Below, piece after piece: positions 53,178-62,131 of a stretch of 64,000 bases of DNA. How positions within the stretch are numbered: position 1 is the first letter of the stretch; each line of letters starts with the position of its first letter. Below the pieces are notes generated by a model. It worked only from the letters and a program-made list of their open reading frames with translations. It was not told the origin of the DNA and made no database searches. Source of the DNA: COE1 sp949066965 (GTDB taxonomy: Bacteria > Bacillota > Clostridia > Lachnospirales > Lachnospiraceae). The translations under genes and the position numbers were made by a program. The DNA is taken from assembly GCA_949066965.1 (NCBI GenBank), contig CARTDA010000005.1:133264-197263 (forward strand), given 5' to 3'.

Positions 53178-54848
53178 ATGGATACAATCATAGGAATTGA
53201 TTTGGGAACGTCAACGACCGAGGCGGCAGTTTATCAGGATGGCAAGCCGGTTATCATGCTCAATTTTGACGGAAAGGAAGTTACGCCTTCCGTGGTGGGA
53301 CTGGATGACACAGGCAATGTGATTGTGGGTGAAAAGGCAGAGGGGCAGCAGCTGCTCGCGCCGGAGCGAACGGTCAGGGAAGTGAAGCGTCTAATCGGGA
53401 CGGACGAGCTTGTCACAATGGGAAAGCGGCAGTATTCCCCGGTTGAAATCTCTTCCATGATTTTATCCTATGTGAGAAATTATGCGGGGAAATATCTAGA
53501 CAGTGACATCACGCGGGCGGTAATTTCCGTGCCGGCGTATTTTGATGAGCTGCAGCGGCAGGAAACGATGGAAGCCGGAAGGGCAGCGGGATTCATGGTA
53601 GACCGCATCATCAACGAGCCGACAGCTGCGGCGCTCAGCTATGGGCTGGAGCATATGGACGAGGAGAGCTATGTCCTGGTCTATGACCTGGGCGGGGGCA
53701 CATTTGACGTGACGCTCCTGGAAATGTTTGAGGGCGTGCTCGAGGTAAAGGCGAGCAGCGGTGACAATAAGCTGGGCGGAAAGGATTTTGACCAGCGGTT
53801 AATTGATTATCTGGTAAGGCAGTTTCAGCAAAAACATGGAATCGACCTGACAAAGGATTTATATGCAATGGCACGCGTGCGCGACGAGGCGCTGCGCTGT
53901 AAGATTGCGCTGAGCGCACAGGAGGAATATGCGGTACAGCTGCCGGTGCTGATTATGAAGGATGATGTGCCCTATGCGATGGATGAAATCGTAACGCGTG
54001 TAAAGTTTGAGGAACTGATTCAGGATCTGGTGGAGCGCACACATGAGCCGATAAGGGTAGTGCTTTCGGACAGCGGCATTTCTGCCAGTGAGCTTGACAA
54101 AATATTGCTGGTCGGAGGTTCTACCCGCGTTCCGCTGGTGCGTAAGGACATTGAGGCATATTTTGGCAGGAAGCCGGAGGCAGCGGTCGACCCGGATTAT
54201 GCGGTAGCGCAGGGAGCCGCGATACAGGCAGCCATTATAGCGGGGCTGATGGATGAGGACAATGAGATTGTGATGACCGACGTCAACCCATACACGCTTG
54301 GCGTGCGGACAATTCATGGCTATGATGATGAATATATGAGTGTCATCATTCCGAGAAATAAGACGATACCAACCACAAAAAAGCAGAGATATTATACCTC
54401 ATGGGACGGACAGACAGCGGCAGTCATCGAGGTTTACCAGGGGGAATCCTCAAATGTCCGGTACAATCACTGTATCGGCGAATTTGTTCTGAAAGGCATT
54501 CCCGACAGGGCTGCCGGAAAAGAGGCAATAGAGGTTTCCTTTTCCTATAACCAGAACGGTATGCTCCAGGTAACAGGCACGGTTGTGAGCACTGGAGAGG
54601 AAGCGTCCATCGAGATAAATATGCTGAATACAAAGGAAGAGCGGGTGGATGTGAGCGGCTGGAAATCATCGGGGCTGGCAGGGGATTACAGGACTGTCAT
54701 CAGGCGTGTGGAGAAATGGCTGAAAAATCATGCAGATGACGAAAATGCAGAGAAGCTCTTGTACAATCTGAAAAAGGCAGTCATGGAGGAAGATGAGGAT
54801 CTTGCAGAGGAGTATGAGGAAAAGTTACATTATTACGTGGGTGAGTGA
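53178..54848 (+). CDS. Hsp70-family chaperone (short DnaK/HscC-like)
   Basis: The 556-residue Hsp70 has a full ATPase domain: GIDLGTSTTEAAVYQDGK, VISVPAYFDELQRQ, INEPTAAALSYGLEH, YDLGGGTFDVTLLE and LLVGGSTRVPLVRK. The substrate-binding domain is short and the lid is reduced, so it is 50-80 residues below the usual DnaK length and lacks the C-terminal EEVD-type tail. MLNTKEERVDVSGWKSSGL and a short helical end replace it. AAAGGAG precedes ATG 53178. It is likely a specialised Hsp70 rather than the housekeeping DnaK. Confidence 0.88.
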   Translation: MDTIIGIDLGTSTTEAAVYQDGKPVIMLNFDGKEVTPSVVGLDDTGNVIVGEKAEGQQLLAPERTVREVKRLIGTDELVTMGKRQYSPVEISSMILSYVRNYAGKYLDSDITRAVISVPAYFDELQRQETMEAGRAAGFMVDRIINEPTAAALSYGLEHMDEESYVLVYDLGGGTFDVTLLEMFEGVLEVKASSGDNKLGGKDFDQRLIDYLVRQFQQKHGIDLTKDLYAMARVRDEALRCKIALSAQEEYAVQLPVLIMKDDVPYAMDEIVTRVKFEELIQDLVERTHEPIRVVLSDSGISASELDKILLVGGSTRVPLVRKDIEAYFGRKPEAAVDPDYAVAQGAAIQAAIIAGLMDEDNEIVMTDVNPYTLGVRTIHGYDDEYMSVIIPRNKTIPTTKKQRYYTSWDGQTAAVIEVYQGESSNVRYNHCIGEFVLKGIPDRAAGKEAIEVSFSYNQNGMLQVTGTVVSTGEEASIEINMLNTKEERVDVSGWKSSGLAGDYRTVIRRVEKWLKNHADDENAEKLLYNLKKAVMEEDEDLAEEYEEKLHYYVGE

Positions 54849-54850
54849 CA

Positions 54851-56251
54851 ATGAGAGTAGATTATGAAATACTTGGCATAGATGAAAATGCGGATGAAAA
54901 AACAATAAAAAAGGCATATTTTAAACTGATAAAAAAATATTCCCCCGAGAAGGATCCGGAACGGTTTCAGGAAATCAGGGCGGCATACGAACGCCTCATA
55001 GAGGAAAAGGATAAGCCGGAAAACAGCATCCAGCTTGAATTTCCGGCAGATGATAAATTTGCCCTGAGTATGTATGACCAGATTCAGAGGCTGATGCAGG
55101 AAGGTGATTTCACCAAGGCAGCCCTGACTGCCGAGGAGGGAATGAAGTATTATAAAGAGGTTGAGTGCTTTCTCTATATGTATGCAAGGTGCAGCATACT
55201 GGATGGAAAGACAGGGAAAGGCGTCAGGGCATATGAAAAGCTGGTGAAGCGATATCCGGAAAAGCTCCATTATAAGAGCGAGCTGGCAAAGGCATATCAT
55301 ATGAGGGGGTATGGACGGAAAGCGTACGCCATGTTCCGGAGTACCTACAAGATGGGATGGCGGGAAACAGATTTTCTGAATCTGTACAGCATGTGCTGCT
55401 TTGAGAGGGAAAACTATGAGGAGGCAGTCCTGGTTCTGAAGGAACTGATTCATTCCATCCCTGCTGAAAAGGAAGAGCAGAAGATACCAGAAATCCTGGA
55501 GGCATATACCGGACTGTTCATGCTGTATATAAGCAGTCCCTTTCCAATTGATGATACAGTGGCACAGTTTCATGCGTTTTTAGACCGGGTCGGAAACCGG
55601 ATTCACGATTATGAAGAACAGCTGATGGCGGTATTTTTGTTTGCCCATACAGTGGCTTCCATGGATGAAGGGGAAGCGATTGACGAACTTGTGGAAAAGA
55701 TGCAAGAATTGCTGCCCATGACACTGGGAGAGGATGAGCCTGCGGAGGTCGCTGAGGCATATGATTTGATGGAGGACGAGCGCTTCAGCGAGCTTATGAA
55801 GATAACTGTGGAAGCCTTTACGTTGATGGAATACGAAGAGTCTCCGGAGGAGTCGTTTGACGAATATGTCGATTTTATGCAGCTGGATGCATTTCTGTGC
55901 CAGCTTGAGGCATGGCCAAAGCAGCGGGGGGAGCTGGAGCTGTTAAAAAAGGAATACCCTAATATTTACGAATGCGGGTCGGATATCTGGAAAATGCTCA
56001 GGGAGAGCAAGGGAAACAGGCCCTTCATGAAGGATGCCGCCATGGCAGAGTATGGGAAAAAGGAACGGAAATTCCAATGCGGGCATTATTATGAGTTCTA
56101 TCCGGAGAAACGTCAGGAACTGGAACAGGTTCAGTGGGACAGCCAGGAGGACGGAACCTTTGTCCGGCAGGGCAGGAAAATAGGGCGCAACGAGCCATGC
56201 CCCTGCGGGAGCGGCAAAAAATACAAAAATTGTTGTGGAAAAGGGCTGTAG
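54851..56251 (+). CDS. J-domain-like protein without HPD, with TPR-like region and SEC-C motif
   Basis: The 466-residue protein starts with a J-like fold (YEILGIDENADEKTIKKAYF, then LIKKYSPEKDPERFQEIRAA). The invariant HPD is SPE at residues 31-33, so normal stimulation of Hsp70 ATPase is doubtful. Residues about 65-240 are helical repeats resembling TPR. The end is a SEC-C zinc motif, NEPCPCGSGKKYKNCC, the same kind found at the end of SecA at 60105. ATG 54851 lies 2 nt after the Hsp70 stop, which implies coupled translation. Confidence 0.82.
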   Translation: MRVDYEILGIDENADEKTIKKAYFKLIKKYSPEKDPERFQEIRAAYERLIEEKDKPENSIQLEFPADDKFALSMYDQIQRLMQEGDFTKAALTAEEGMKYYKEVECFLYMYARCSILDGKTGKGVRAYEKLVKRYPEKLHYKSELAKAYHMRGYGRKAYAMFRSTYKMGWRETDFLNLYSMCCFERENYEEAVLVLKELIHSIPAEKEEQKIPEILEAYTGLFMLYISSPFPIDDTVAQFHAFLDRVGNRIHDYEEQLMAVFLFAHTVASMDEGEAIDELVEKMQELLPMTLGEDEPAEVAEAYDLMEDERFSELMKITVEAFTLMEYEESPEESFDEYVDFMQLDAFLCQLEAWPKQRGELELLKKEYPNIYECGSDIWKMLRESKGNRPFMKDAAMAEYGKKERKFQCGHYYEFYPEKRQELEQVQWDSQEDGTFVRQGRKIGRNEPCPCGSGKKYKNCCGKGL

Positions 56252-56276
56252 CGTGCAGACCAAAAAATTCATGAAG

Positions 56277-56317
56277 GCATCACCCGGACAGTTTCAATTT
56301 TACCGTCTGGGTGATGC
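56277..56317. terminator. terminator after the chaperone operon
   Basis: A stem GCATCACCCGGAC / GTCTGGGTGATGC with a T-rich downstream side lies between convergent genes. Confidence 0.8.
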
Positions 56318-56337
56318 TGATTTACTTTATAAAAAAC

Positions 56338-57258
56338 TTAAATCCGAAAATCCTTCCGTGGATGCTTTGTGGTAAGGATATCCCGCTGCTTGGACATGGC
56401 GACATGTGTATATATCTCCGTAATGTTAATCGAGCTGTGCCCCAGCATCTCCTGTATGTAGCGGATATCGACATCCGCCTCCAGAAGACTTGTCGCAAAA
56501 GTGTGCCGGAACATATGCGGCGTGATGTGCAAATCAATTGCCGCAAGCGAAGTATATTTGTTAATCATCCGGCGAACGGCCTGGTCGGACAATTCCCTGC
56601 CGTTCTGATTGGCAAAGAAATGACCGCTGCTTTGAATTTCCGACTGAAAATCACACTGATACCGTTCCAGGATTTGGGCGACAGCATCACTTCCAATCTG
56701 TATCCTGCGCTCCTTGGAGCCCTTCCCATAGATTAGTATTGTCCTGTCATACAGGTTGACGTTTCCCGCCGAAAGCGCGCAGAGCTCCGAAATGCGTATG
56801 CCGGTGGCAAAGAGCAGTTCAATCACCGCGGCGTCCCTGAGTGCGTTTCGTTTCTGGTAATCCGTTTTGGCATCCGACAGCTGCGCATATATCGTGGATA
56901 AAAAGGTTTCGACAGTATGCAGCGGGACTGTCTTGGGCAAAATGGCTGGTTCGCGGAACTTTACCTGTATTTTATGAAACGGATTTCGTTCCAGCAAATC
57001 CCTGTATTCAAAATAATGAAAGAGTGCTTTCAACGAAGCAATTTTGCGTTTGACTGTTTTGGGCTTGTATTTCTGGTGAAGCCCTGCTATATAAACTTCT
57101 AATGTTTCCGATGTAATGTCCAATATTTTGTCTGGTTCCACAGCTCTGCAAAACTGGTCCAGGTCAATGCGGTACGCCCGCAGTGTCTTTTCATCCAGCC
57201 GTTTCTGGTTCCGGCAGTAGTTCAGGTAGTTCGTCACCTGTGTCTCAAGTTCGCTCAT
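56338..57258 (-). CDS. tyrosine recombinase (XerC/XerD-like)
   Basis: The 306-residue integrase has an N-terminal SAM-like DNA-binding domain (YLNYCRNQKRLDEKTLRAYR) and a catalytic domain with Arg in FATGIRISELC, the HxxR box HMFRHTFAT, HSSINITEIYTHV with the last His and the nucleophile Tyr, and a Lys in IYGKGSKERRIQ. All catalytic residues are present. It stands alone with no phage or integron genes beside it, so it may serve chromosome dimer resolution or DNA inversion. ATG (complement of 57258) follows AGGAG. Confidence 0.9.
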   Translation of the reverse strand: MSELETQVTNYLNYCRNQKRLDEKTLRAYRIDLDQFCRAVEPDKILDITSETLEVYIAGLHQKYKPKTVKRKIASLKALFHYFEYRDLLERNPFHKIQVKFREPAILPKTVPLHTVETFLSTIYAQLSDAKTDYQKRNALRDAAVIELLFATGIRISELCALSAGNVNLYDRTILIYGKGSKERRIQIGSDAVAQILERYQCDFQSEIQSSGHFFANQNGRELSDQAVRRMINKYTSLAAIDLHITPHMFRHTFATSLLEADVDIRYIQEMLGHSSINITEIYTHVAMSKQRDILTTKHPRKDFRI

Positions 57259-57424
57259 AATATATAGTCTCCTTTTCTTTTGTAATTCAAAATATATCGT
57301 ACATGGAAATGAACGATTATGCATCTGTTTTATAAAATACGTTTATTCCTTGTCCTTGATTTCCATATTGTCAAGGGCATAATAATTTTTTTGAAAAGTT
57401 CTTGAAATGTTCATTTTAAAATGA

Positions 57425-57453
57425 TTGAATTTATAAAGGTTATCTGCTACAAT
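57425..57453 (+). promoter_or_regulatory. promoter of secA
   Basis: TTGAAT (57425-57430) and TACAAT (57448-57453) are 17 nt apart, 84 nt before the secA start. The rest of the 279-nt gap is AT-rich with no gene seen. Confidence 0.7.
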
Positions 57454-57537
57454 AGTTTTTAGTTTGTGCATGGGCAATTTTATGTAAATCATTATACTGG
57501 GCACGAAAAAGGATTATTTTTATGATTGGAGCCGCAT

Positions 57538-60105
57538 ATGAGTATTATAGAAAAAGTATTCGGTACACACAGTGAACGCGAATTAAAAAGGATTGAACCC
57601 ATTGTAAAAAAGATAGAAAGCTATCGCGAGGAGATGGGGGGGCTTACGGACGAGGAGTTAAGGGGCAAGACCGCGGAATTCAAAAAGAGGGTTTCCGAGG
57701 GGACAAGCCTGGACGATATTCTTCCGGAGGCATACGCAGTCGTTCGCGAGGGCGCGAAACGTGTACTGAACCAGGAACACTACAGGGTACAGCTGATTGG
57801 CGGTATCGTCCTGCATCAGGGACGTATTGCAGAGATGCGGACTGGTGAAGGTAAGACACAGACAGCCCTTCTGCCTGCATATCTGAACGCACTCGAGGGA
57901 AAAGGCGTCCATGTAGTCACTGTCAATGACTATCTGGCAAAGCGAGATGCCGAGTGGATGGGACAGGTGCATGAGTTCCTGGGATTAAAGGTCGGCGTCG
58001 TGTTAAATGACATGAAGCCCGAGGAGAGGCGCGAGGCATATGCCTGCGACATCACCTATGTTACCAACAATGAGCTTGGCTTTGACTATCTGCGTGACAA
58101 CATGGTAATCTACAAGGAGCAGCTTGTTCTCAGGGAGCTGCATTATGCCATCATCGACGAGGTGGACTCCGTGCTCATTGACGAGGCGAGAACACCGCTC
58201 ATTATATCAGGACAGAGCAGCAAATCCACAAAACTTTATGAAGTCTGCGATATTCTTGCCAGACAGATGAAGCGTGGCGAGGACATTCCGGAAATGACCA
58301 AGATGGATTTTGTCATGGGTGTCGAGCAGGAAGAGACAGGGGATTTCATTGTCAATGAGAAGGACAAGGTCATCAACCTCACGGCAGCAGGCGTGGACAG
58401 GGTAGAGAAGTTCTTCCAGATTGACAACCTCGCCGATGCCGAAAATCTTGAGATACAGCACAACATCATGCTTGCGCTGCGCGCGCATAACCTGATGTTC
58501 CGCGACCAGGATTACGTGGTAAAGGACGACCAGGTACTGATTGTTGACGAATTTACCGGACGAATCATGCCCGGGCGCCGCTATTCGGATGGTCTGCATC
58601 AGGCAATCGAGGCAAAAGAACACGTCAAGGTAAAGAGAGAGAGCAAGACGCTTGCCACCATCACGTTCCAGAATTTTTTCAATAAATTTGGCAAAAAAAG
58701 CGGTATGACCGGTACGGCGCTCACGGAGGAAAAGGAGTTCAGGGATATCTATGGCATGGACGTTGTTGTCGTGCCCACGAACCGTCCTGTTGCGCGTATC
58801 GACAATCAGGACAGCGTATACAAGACCAGAAAGGAAAAACTGCACGCCATCGTGGATGCAGTGGAGCAGGCGCATTCCACAGGACAGCCCGTGCTTGTCG
58901 GTACGATTACCATTGAGGCGAGCGAGGAGCTGAGCAAGATGCTGTCAAGGCGCGGCATCCAGCACAAGGTACTGAACGCAAAATTCCATGAGCTTGAGGC
59001 GGAAATCGTGGCGGATGCCGGACAGCACGGTGCAGTGACCATCGCTACCAACATGGCAGGCCGTGGTACGGATATCAAGCTTGACGAGGAGGCAAGGGCG
59101 GCAGGCGGTCTGATGATTATCGGTACGGAGCGCCACGAGTCGAGACGTATCGACAACCAGCTGCGCGGCCGTTCCGGACGTCAGGGAGACCCGGGTATGT
59201 CCAGGTTTTACATTTCCCTTGAGGATGACCTGATGCGCCTGTTTGGTTCCGAGCGGCTGATTAACATGTTCAATGCACTCGGAATTCCCGAAGGACAGGA
59301 GATTGAGCACAAGATGCTCACCAGTGCGATTGAAAATGCCCAGAAGAAGATAGAGAGCAATAACTTTGGCATCAGAAAAAACCTTCTCGAGTATGACCAG
59401 GTCATGAACGAGCAGCGTGAAATCATCTACGAGGAGCGCCGACGCGTCCTTGACGGCGAGAGCATGCGGGATGCCATCTACAAGATGATAACGGACATCG
59501 TTGAAAGTTCAGTGGACACGGCAATCAATGATGACCTGGAGCCTGAAGAGTGGGATTTAAACGAGCTGAATACACTCCTGCTCCCCATTGTGCCGCTCCA
59601 TCCGGTAGTGCTTGAGCGTGTCTCCAAAAAGACGAAAAACGGATTAAAGCACCAGTTAAAGGAAGAGGCTGTCAAGCTTTACGAGAGCAAGGAGGCAGAG
59701 TTCCCCGAGCCGGAGAATATCCGTGAGATAGAGCGTGTCATTCTGCTGAAAGTGATTGACCGCAAATGGATGGACCACATCGACGATATGGACCAGCTGC
59801 GCCAGGGAGTCGGCTTGCAGGCATACGGACAGCGGGATCCGCTTGTGGAATACAAAATGAACGGCTATGAAATGTTCGATGCCATGACAGCCAATATCAA
59901 GCAGGATACGGTGCGCCTGCTGCTCCATGTGAAGGTAGAGCAGAAGGTAGAACGCGAGGAAGTAGCAAAGGTTACGGGTACAAACAAGGATGATACCTTA
60001 CAGAAGGGACCCAAGATGCGCGCTGAGGCAAAAGTATATCCAAACGATCCATGTCCTTGCGGAAGCGGCAAGAAGTACAAGCAGTGCTGCGGAAGGAAGG
60101 CATAA
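57538..60105 (+). CDS. secA: preprotein translocase ATPase SecA
   Basis: The 855-residue motor drives protein export through SecYEG. Motifs in order are the Walker A region EMRTGEGKTQTALLPAYLN, VNDYLAKRDAEWM, the DEAD-like IIDEVDSVLIDEARTPLIIS, GTALTEEKEF, IATNMAGRGTDIKL, and QLRGRSGRQGDPG. It ends in the SEC-C zinc motif DPCPCGSGKKYKQCC, which binds SecB or ribosomes in other bacteria. ATG 57538 follows TTGGAG. The length is typical of Firmicutes SecA1. prfB follows, a common arrangement in Firmicutes. Confidence 0.98.
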   Translation: MSIIEKVFGTHSERELKRIEPIVKKIESYREEMGGLTDEELRGKTAEFKKRVSEGTSLDDILPEAYAVVREGAKRVLNQEHYRVQLIGGIVLHQGRIAEMRTGEGKTQTALLPAYLNALEGKGVHVVTVNDYLAKRDAEWMGQVHEFLGLKVGVVLNDMKPEERREAYACDITYVTNNELGFDYLRDNMVIYKEQLVLRELHYAIIDEVDSVLIDEARTPLIISGQSSKSTKLYEVCDILARQMKRGEDIPEMTKMDFVMGVEQEETGDFIVNEKDKVINLTAAGVDRVEKFFQIDNLADAENLEIQHNIMLALRAHNLMFRDQDYVVKDDQVLIVDEFTGRIMPGRRYSDGLHQAIEAKEHVKVKRESKTLATITFQNFFNKFGKKSGMTGTALTEEKEFRDIYGMDVVVVPTNRPVARIDNQDSVYKTRKEKLHAIVDAVEQAHSTGQPVLVGTITIEASEELSKMLSRRGIQHKVLNAKFHELEAEIVADAGQHGAVTIATNMAGRGTDIKLDEEARAAGGLMIIGTERHESRRIDNQLRGRSGRQGDPGMSRFYISLEDDLMRLFGSERLINMFNALGIPEGQEIEHKMLTSAIENAQKKIESNNFGIRKNLLEYDQVMNEQREIIYEERRRVLDGESMRDAIYKMITDIVESSVDTAINDDLEPEEWDLNELNTLLLPIVPLHPVVLERVSKKTKNGLKHQLKEEAVKLYESKEAEFPEPENIREIERVILLKVIDRKWMDHIDDMDQLRQGVGLQAYGQRDPLVEYKMNGYEMFDAMTANIKQDTVRLLLHVKVEQKVEREEVAKVTGTNKDDTLQKGPKMRAEAKVYPNDPCPCGSGKKYKQCCGRKA

Positions 60106-60179
60106 AACGAAGTTATTCGAAAGACTCTGCGCCGTTGGATGCAAAGTCAAGAACAGATTATATAAAGGTGGTGAACGCA

Positions 60180-61296
60180 ATGGTAGAACTCGACCAGATG
60201 AAACAGGAGTTACAGACCTACGAAAGTCCATTAGCGGAAGTGAGGGATTCACTTTGACCTTGCTAACAAGGAAAAGCGGATCGAAGAGTTAGAGCGTGAG
60301 ATGGAAGCGCCCGGTTTCTGGGATGACCCTGACCGCTCCAACAGACAGATGAAAGAATTAAAACAGCTGAAAGGCACGGTAGAACAGTGCAATGACCTCA
60401 AATCCCAGTACGAGGATATCGAGACGCTAATCGAGATGGGATATGAGGCGGAGGATGCCGAGATGATACCCGAGATTCGGGAGGAGCTGGATCAGTTTAT
60501 CGAAACCTTTGAGGCGCTTCGCATCAGTACCCTATTGTCAGAGGAATACGATAAGTGCAATGCGATCCTAAAGCTCAATGCCGGCGCCGGCGGTACGGAG
60601 AGCTGTGACTGGGCCGGAATGCTGTACCGTATGTATACCCGGTGGGCAGAGCGGAAAGGGTTTTCGATTGACGTGCTGGATTTCCTCGATGGGGACGAGG
60701 CAGGCATCAAGTCCGTCACCTTTCAGGTGAATGGAGAGAATGCCTACGGCTATCTCAAGTCAGAAAAGGGCGTGCACAGGCTCGTGCGTATTTCCCCGTT
60801 CAACGCACAGGGAAAGCGCCAGACATCCTTTGTATCACTCGATGTCATGCCCGATATCGAGGAAGATCTGGATGTGGAAATTAATGAGGATGACCTGCGC
60901 ATAGATACGTACCGAAGCAGTGGAGCGGGCGGACAGCATATTAATAAGACTTCATCAGCAATCCGAATCACGCACATTCCCACGGGTACAGTGGTACAGT
61001 GCCAGAATGAACGTTCCCAGTTCCAGAATAAGGACAAGGCGATGCAGATGTTAAAGGCAAAGCTGTTCCTGCTCAAACAGGAGGCAAACGCCGAGAAGCT
61101 TTCGGACATCCGCGGGGAAGTAAAGGAAATCGGATGGGGCAACCAGATTCGCTCCTACGTCATGCAGCCGTATACCATGGTAAAGGATCACAGAACCAAT
61201 TTCGAATCCGGCAATGTCGACGCGGTCATGGACGGTGCGCTTGATGGGTTTATCAATGCCTATCTGAAATGGAAAAGCACCGGTGCAGGGCAGTAG
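60180..61296 (+). CDS. prfB: peptide chain release factor 2, with programmed +1 frameshift
   Basis: RF2 reads UGA and UAA stop codons. The first 25 codons from ATG 60180 end at an in-frame TGA (60255-60257) within CTT TGA C, the classical RF2 shift site, with AGTGAGGG upstream as the stimulating Shine-Dalgarno-like element. After +1 slippage at CTT, translation continues from GAC 60256 for 346 codons. The total is about 371 residues. The anticodon-like SPF tripeptide is in VRISPFNAQG and the catalytic GGQ is in SGAGGQHINKTSS. This feedback controls RF2 level. It is not two genes and not a sequencing error. Confidence 0.96.
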
Positions 61297-61316
61297 ATGA
61301 AAGAGGAACGCGCGAT

Positions 61317-62042
61317 ATGAAAAGAATATGCAAGCAGTGCGGAAAAGAATTTGAGCTTTCAGACAGTGAAATAAAGTTTTATCAAAGAAAAGGCCTGGAG
61401 CTGCCAAAACGCTGTCAGGAATGCAGGAACCGGAACAAAGGAGCTACTGGCGGCAGGAATAGAAATGGCAGAAACAATATAAGCTATCCTGCGTTTGTAG
61501 CGGCAATCGTCCTGATGCTCCTGGCAGCCTTCCTGGTAAAAAATAATTTTTGGGATTCTTCCGATGACGTACTGGTGTCAGAAAATACCGAGGTTTTCAG
61601 TGGATATCTACCGCAGGAGCCGGCAGACACGATGCCAGGTGAACCACCGCAGGATGTTGCAAAGGAATCAGCAGCGGAACCGGAAACAGCACAGGGTGAG
61701 GAAGAACAGCCAGGGACGCAGGAAAGCTTACAGCAGAGTGCTCCTTTTGAAACGTCAACAGAGGCGGCAGTTCCAGAGCCCGCACTAAAATTTCGGAAAG
61801 CGCAATACCTCACACAGCATTTTGAGAAGCATGGCGACGAATTCCCTTATGCCACGGAAGAAGAATATCTGCAAGGTGCAAACAATGTCGTTACAAATCC
61901 TGATGCGCTCCATAAACTGGAAGCAGAGGACGGCGATGATGTCTACTACGTTGAAAGCACAAATGAATTTGTGGTCGTTTCCACAGATGGATTTATCCGG
62001 ACGTATTTTAAGGCGGATATGGATTATTACAACAGACAATGA
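61317..62042 (+). CDS. zinc-ribbon single-pass membrane protein
   Basis: The 241-residue protein has an N-terminal zinc ribbon, CKQCGKEFELSDSEIKFYQ then KRCQECR, of the probable zinc-ribbon (zf-trcl) type. A membrane helix lies at about 57-77 (PAFVAAIVLMLLAAFLVKNN), then an acidic Glu/Gln/Pro-rich linker, and a C-terminal domain of about 85 residues that starts at FRKAQYLTQHFEKHGDEFPY and is not recognised. The zinc ribbon should be cytoplasmic and the rest outside. ATG 61317 has GAGGAA upstream. It follows prfB by 20 nt. Confidence 0.75.
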   Translation: MKRICKQCGKEFELSDSEIKFYQRKGLELPKRCQECRNRNKGATGGRNRNGRNNISYPAFVAAIVLMLLAAFLVKNNFWDSSDDVLVSENTEVFSGYLPQEPADTMPGEPPQDVAKESAAEPETAQGEEEQPGTQESLQQSAPFETSTEAAVPEPALKFRKAQYLTQHFEKHGDEFPYATEEEYLQGANNVVTNPDALHKLEAEDGDDVYYVESTNEFVVVSTDGFIRTYFKADMDYYNRQ

Positions 62043-62090
62043 ATCAGGCAGACCCATGCGCCGCTTTGGCGTCATGGATTGAGCTATAAA

Positions 62091-62131
62091 GAAAAAGCCA
62101 GACACAACTTTGAAATGTGTCTGGCTTTTTC
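62091..62131. terminator. bidirectional terminator
   Basis: A perfect stem GAAAAAGCCAGACACA / TGTGTCTGGCTTTTTC lies between convergent genes. Confidence 0.92.

Noticed and set aside
56338..57258. Prophage or integrative element integrase
   Set aside because: No phage, conjugation or cargo genes surround it; neighbours are a chaperone operon and secA.
60051..60257. Independent 68-codon gene before prfB
   Set aside because: Its second half is the first reading frame of prfB up to the frameshift stop, and its first half overlaps the end of secA.
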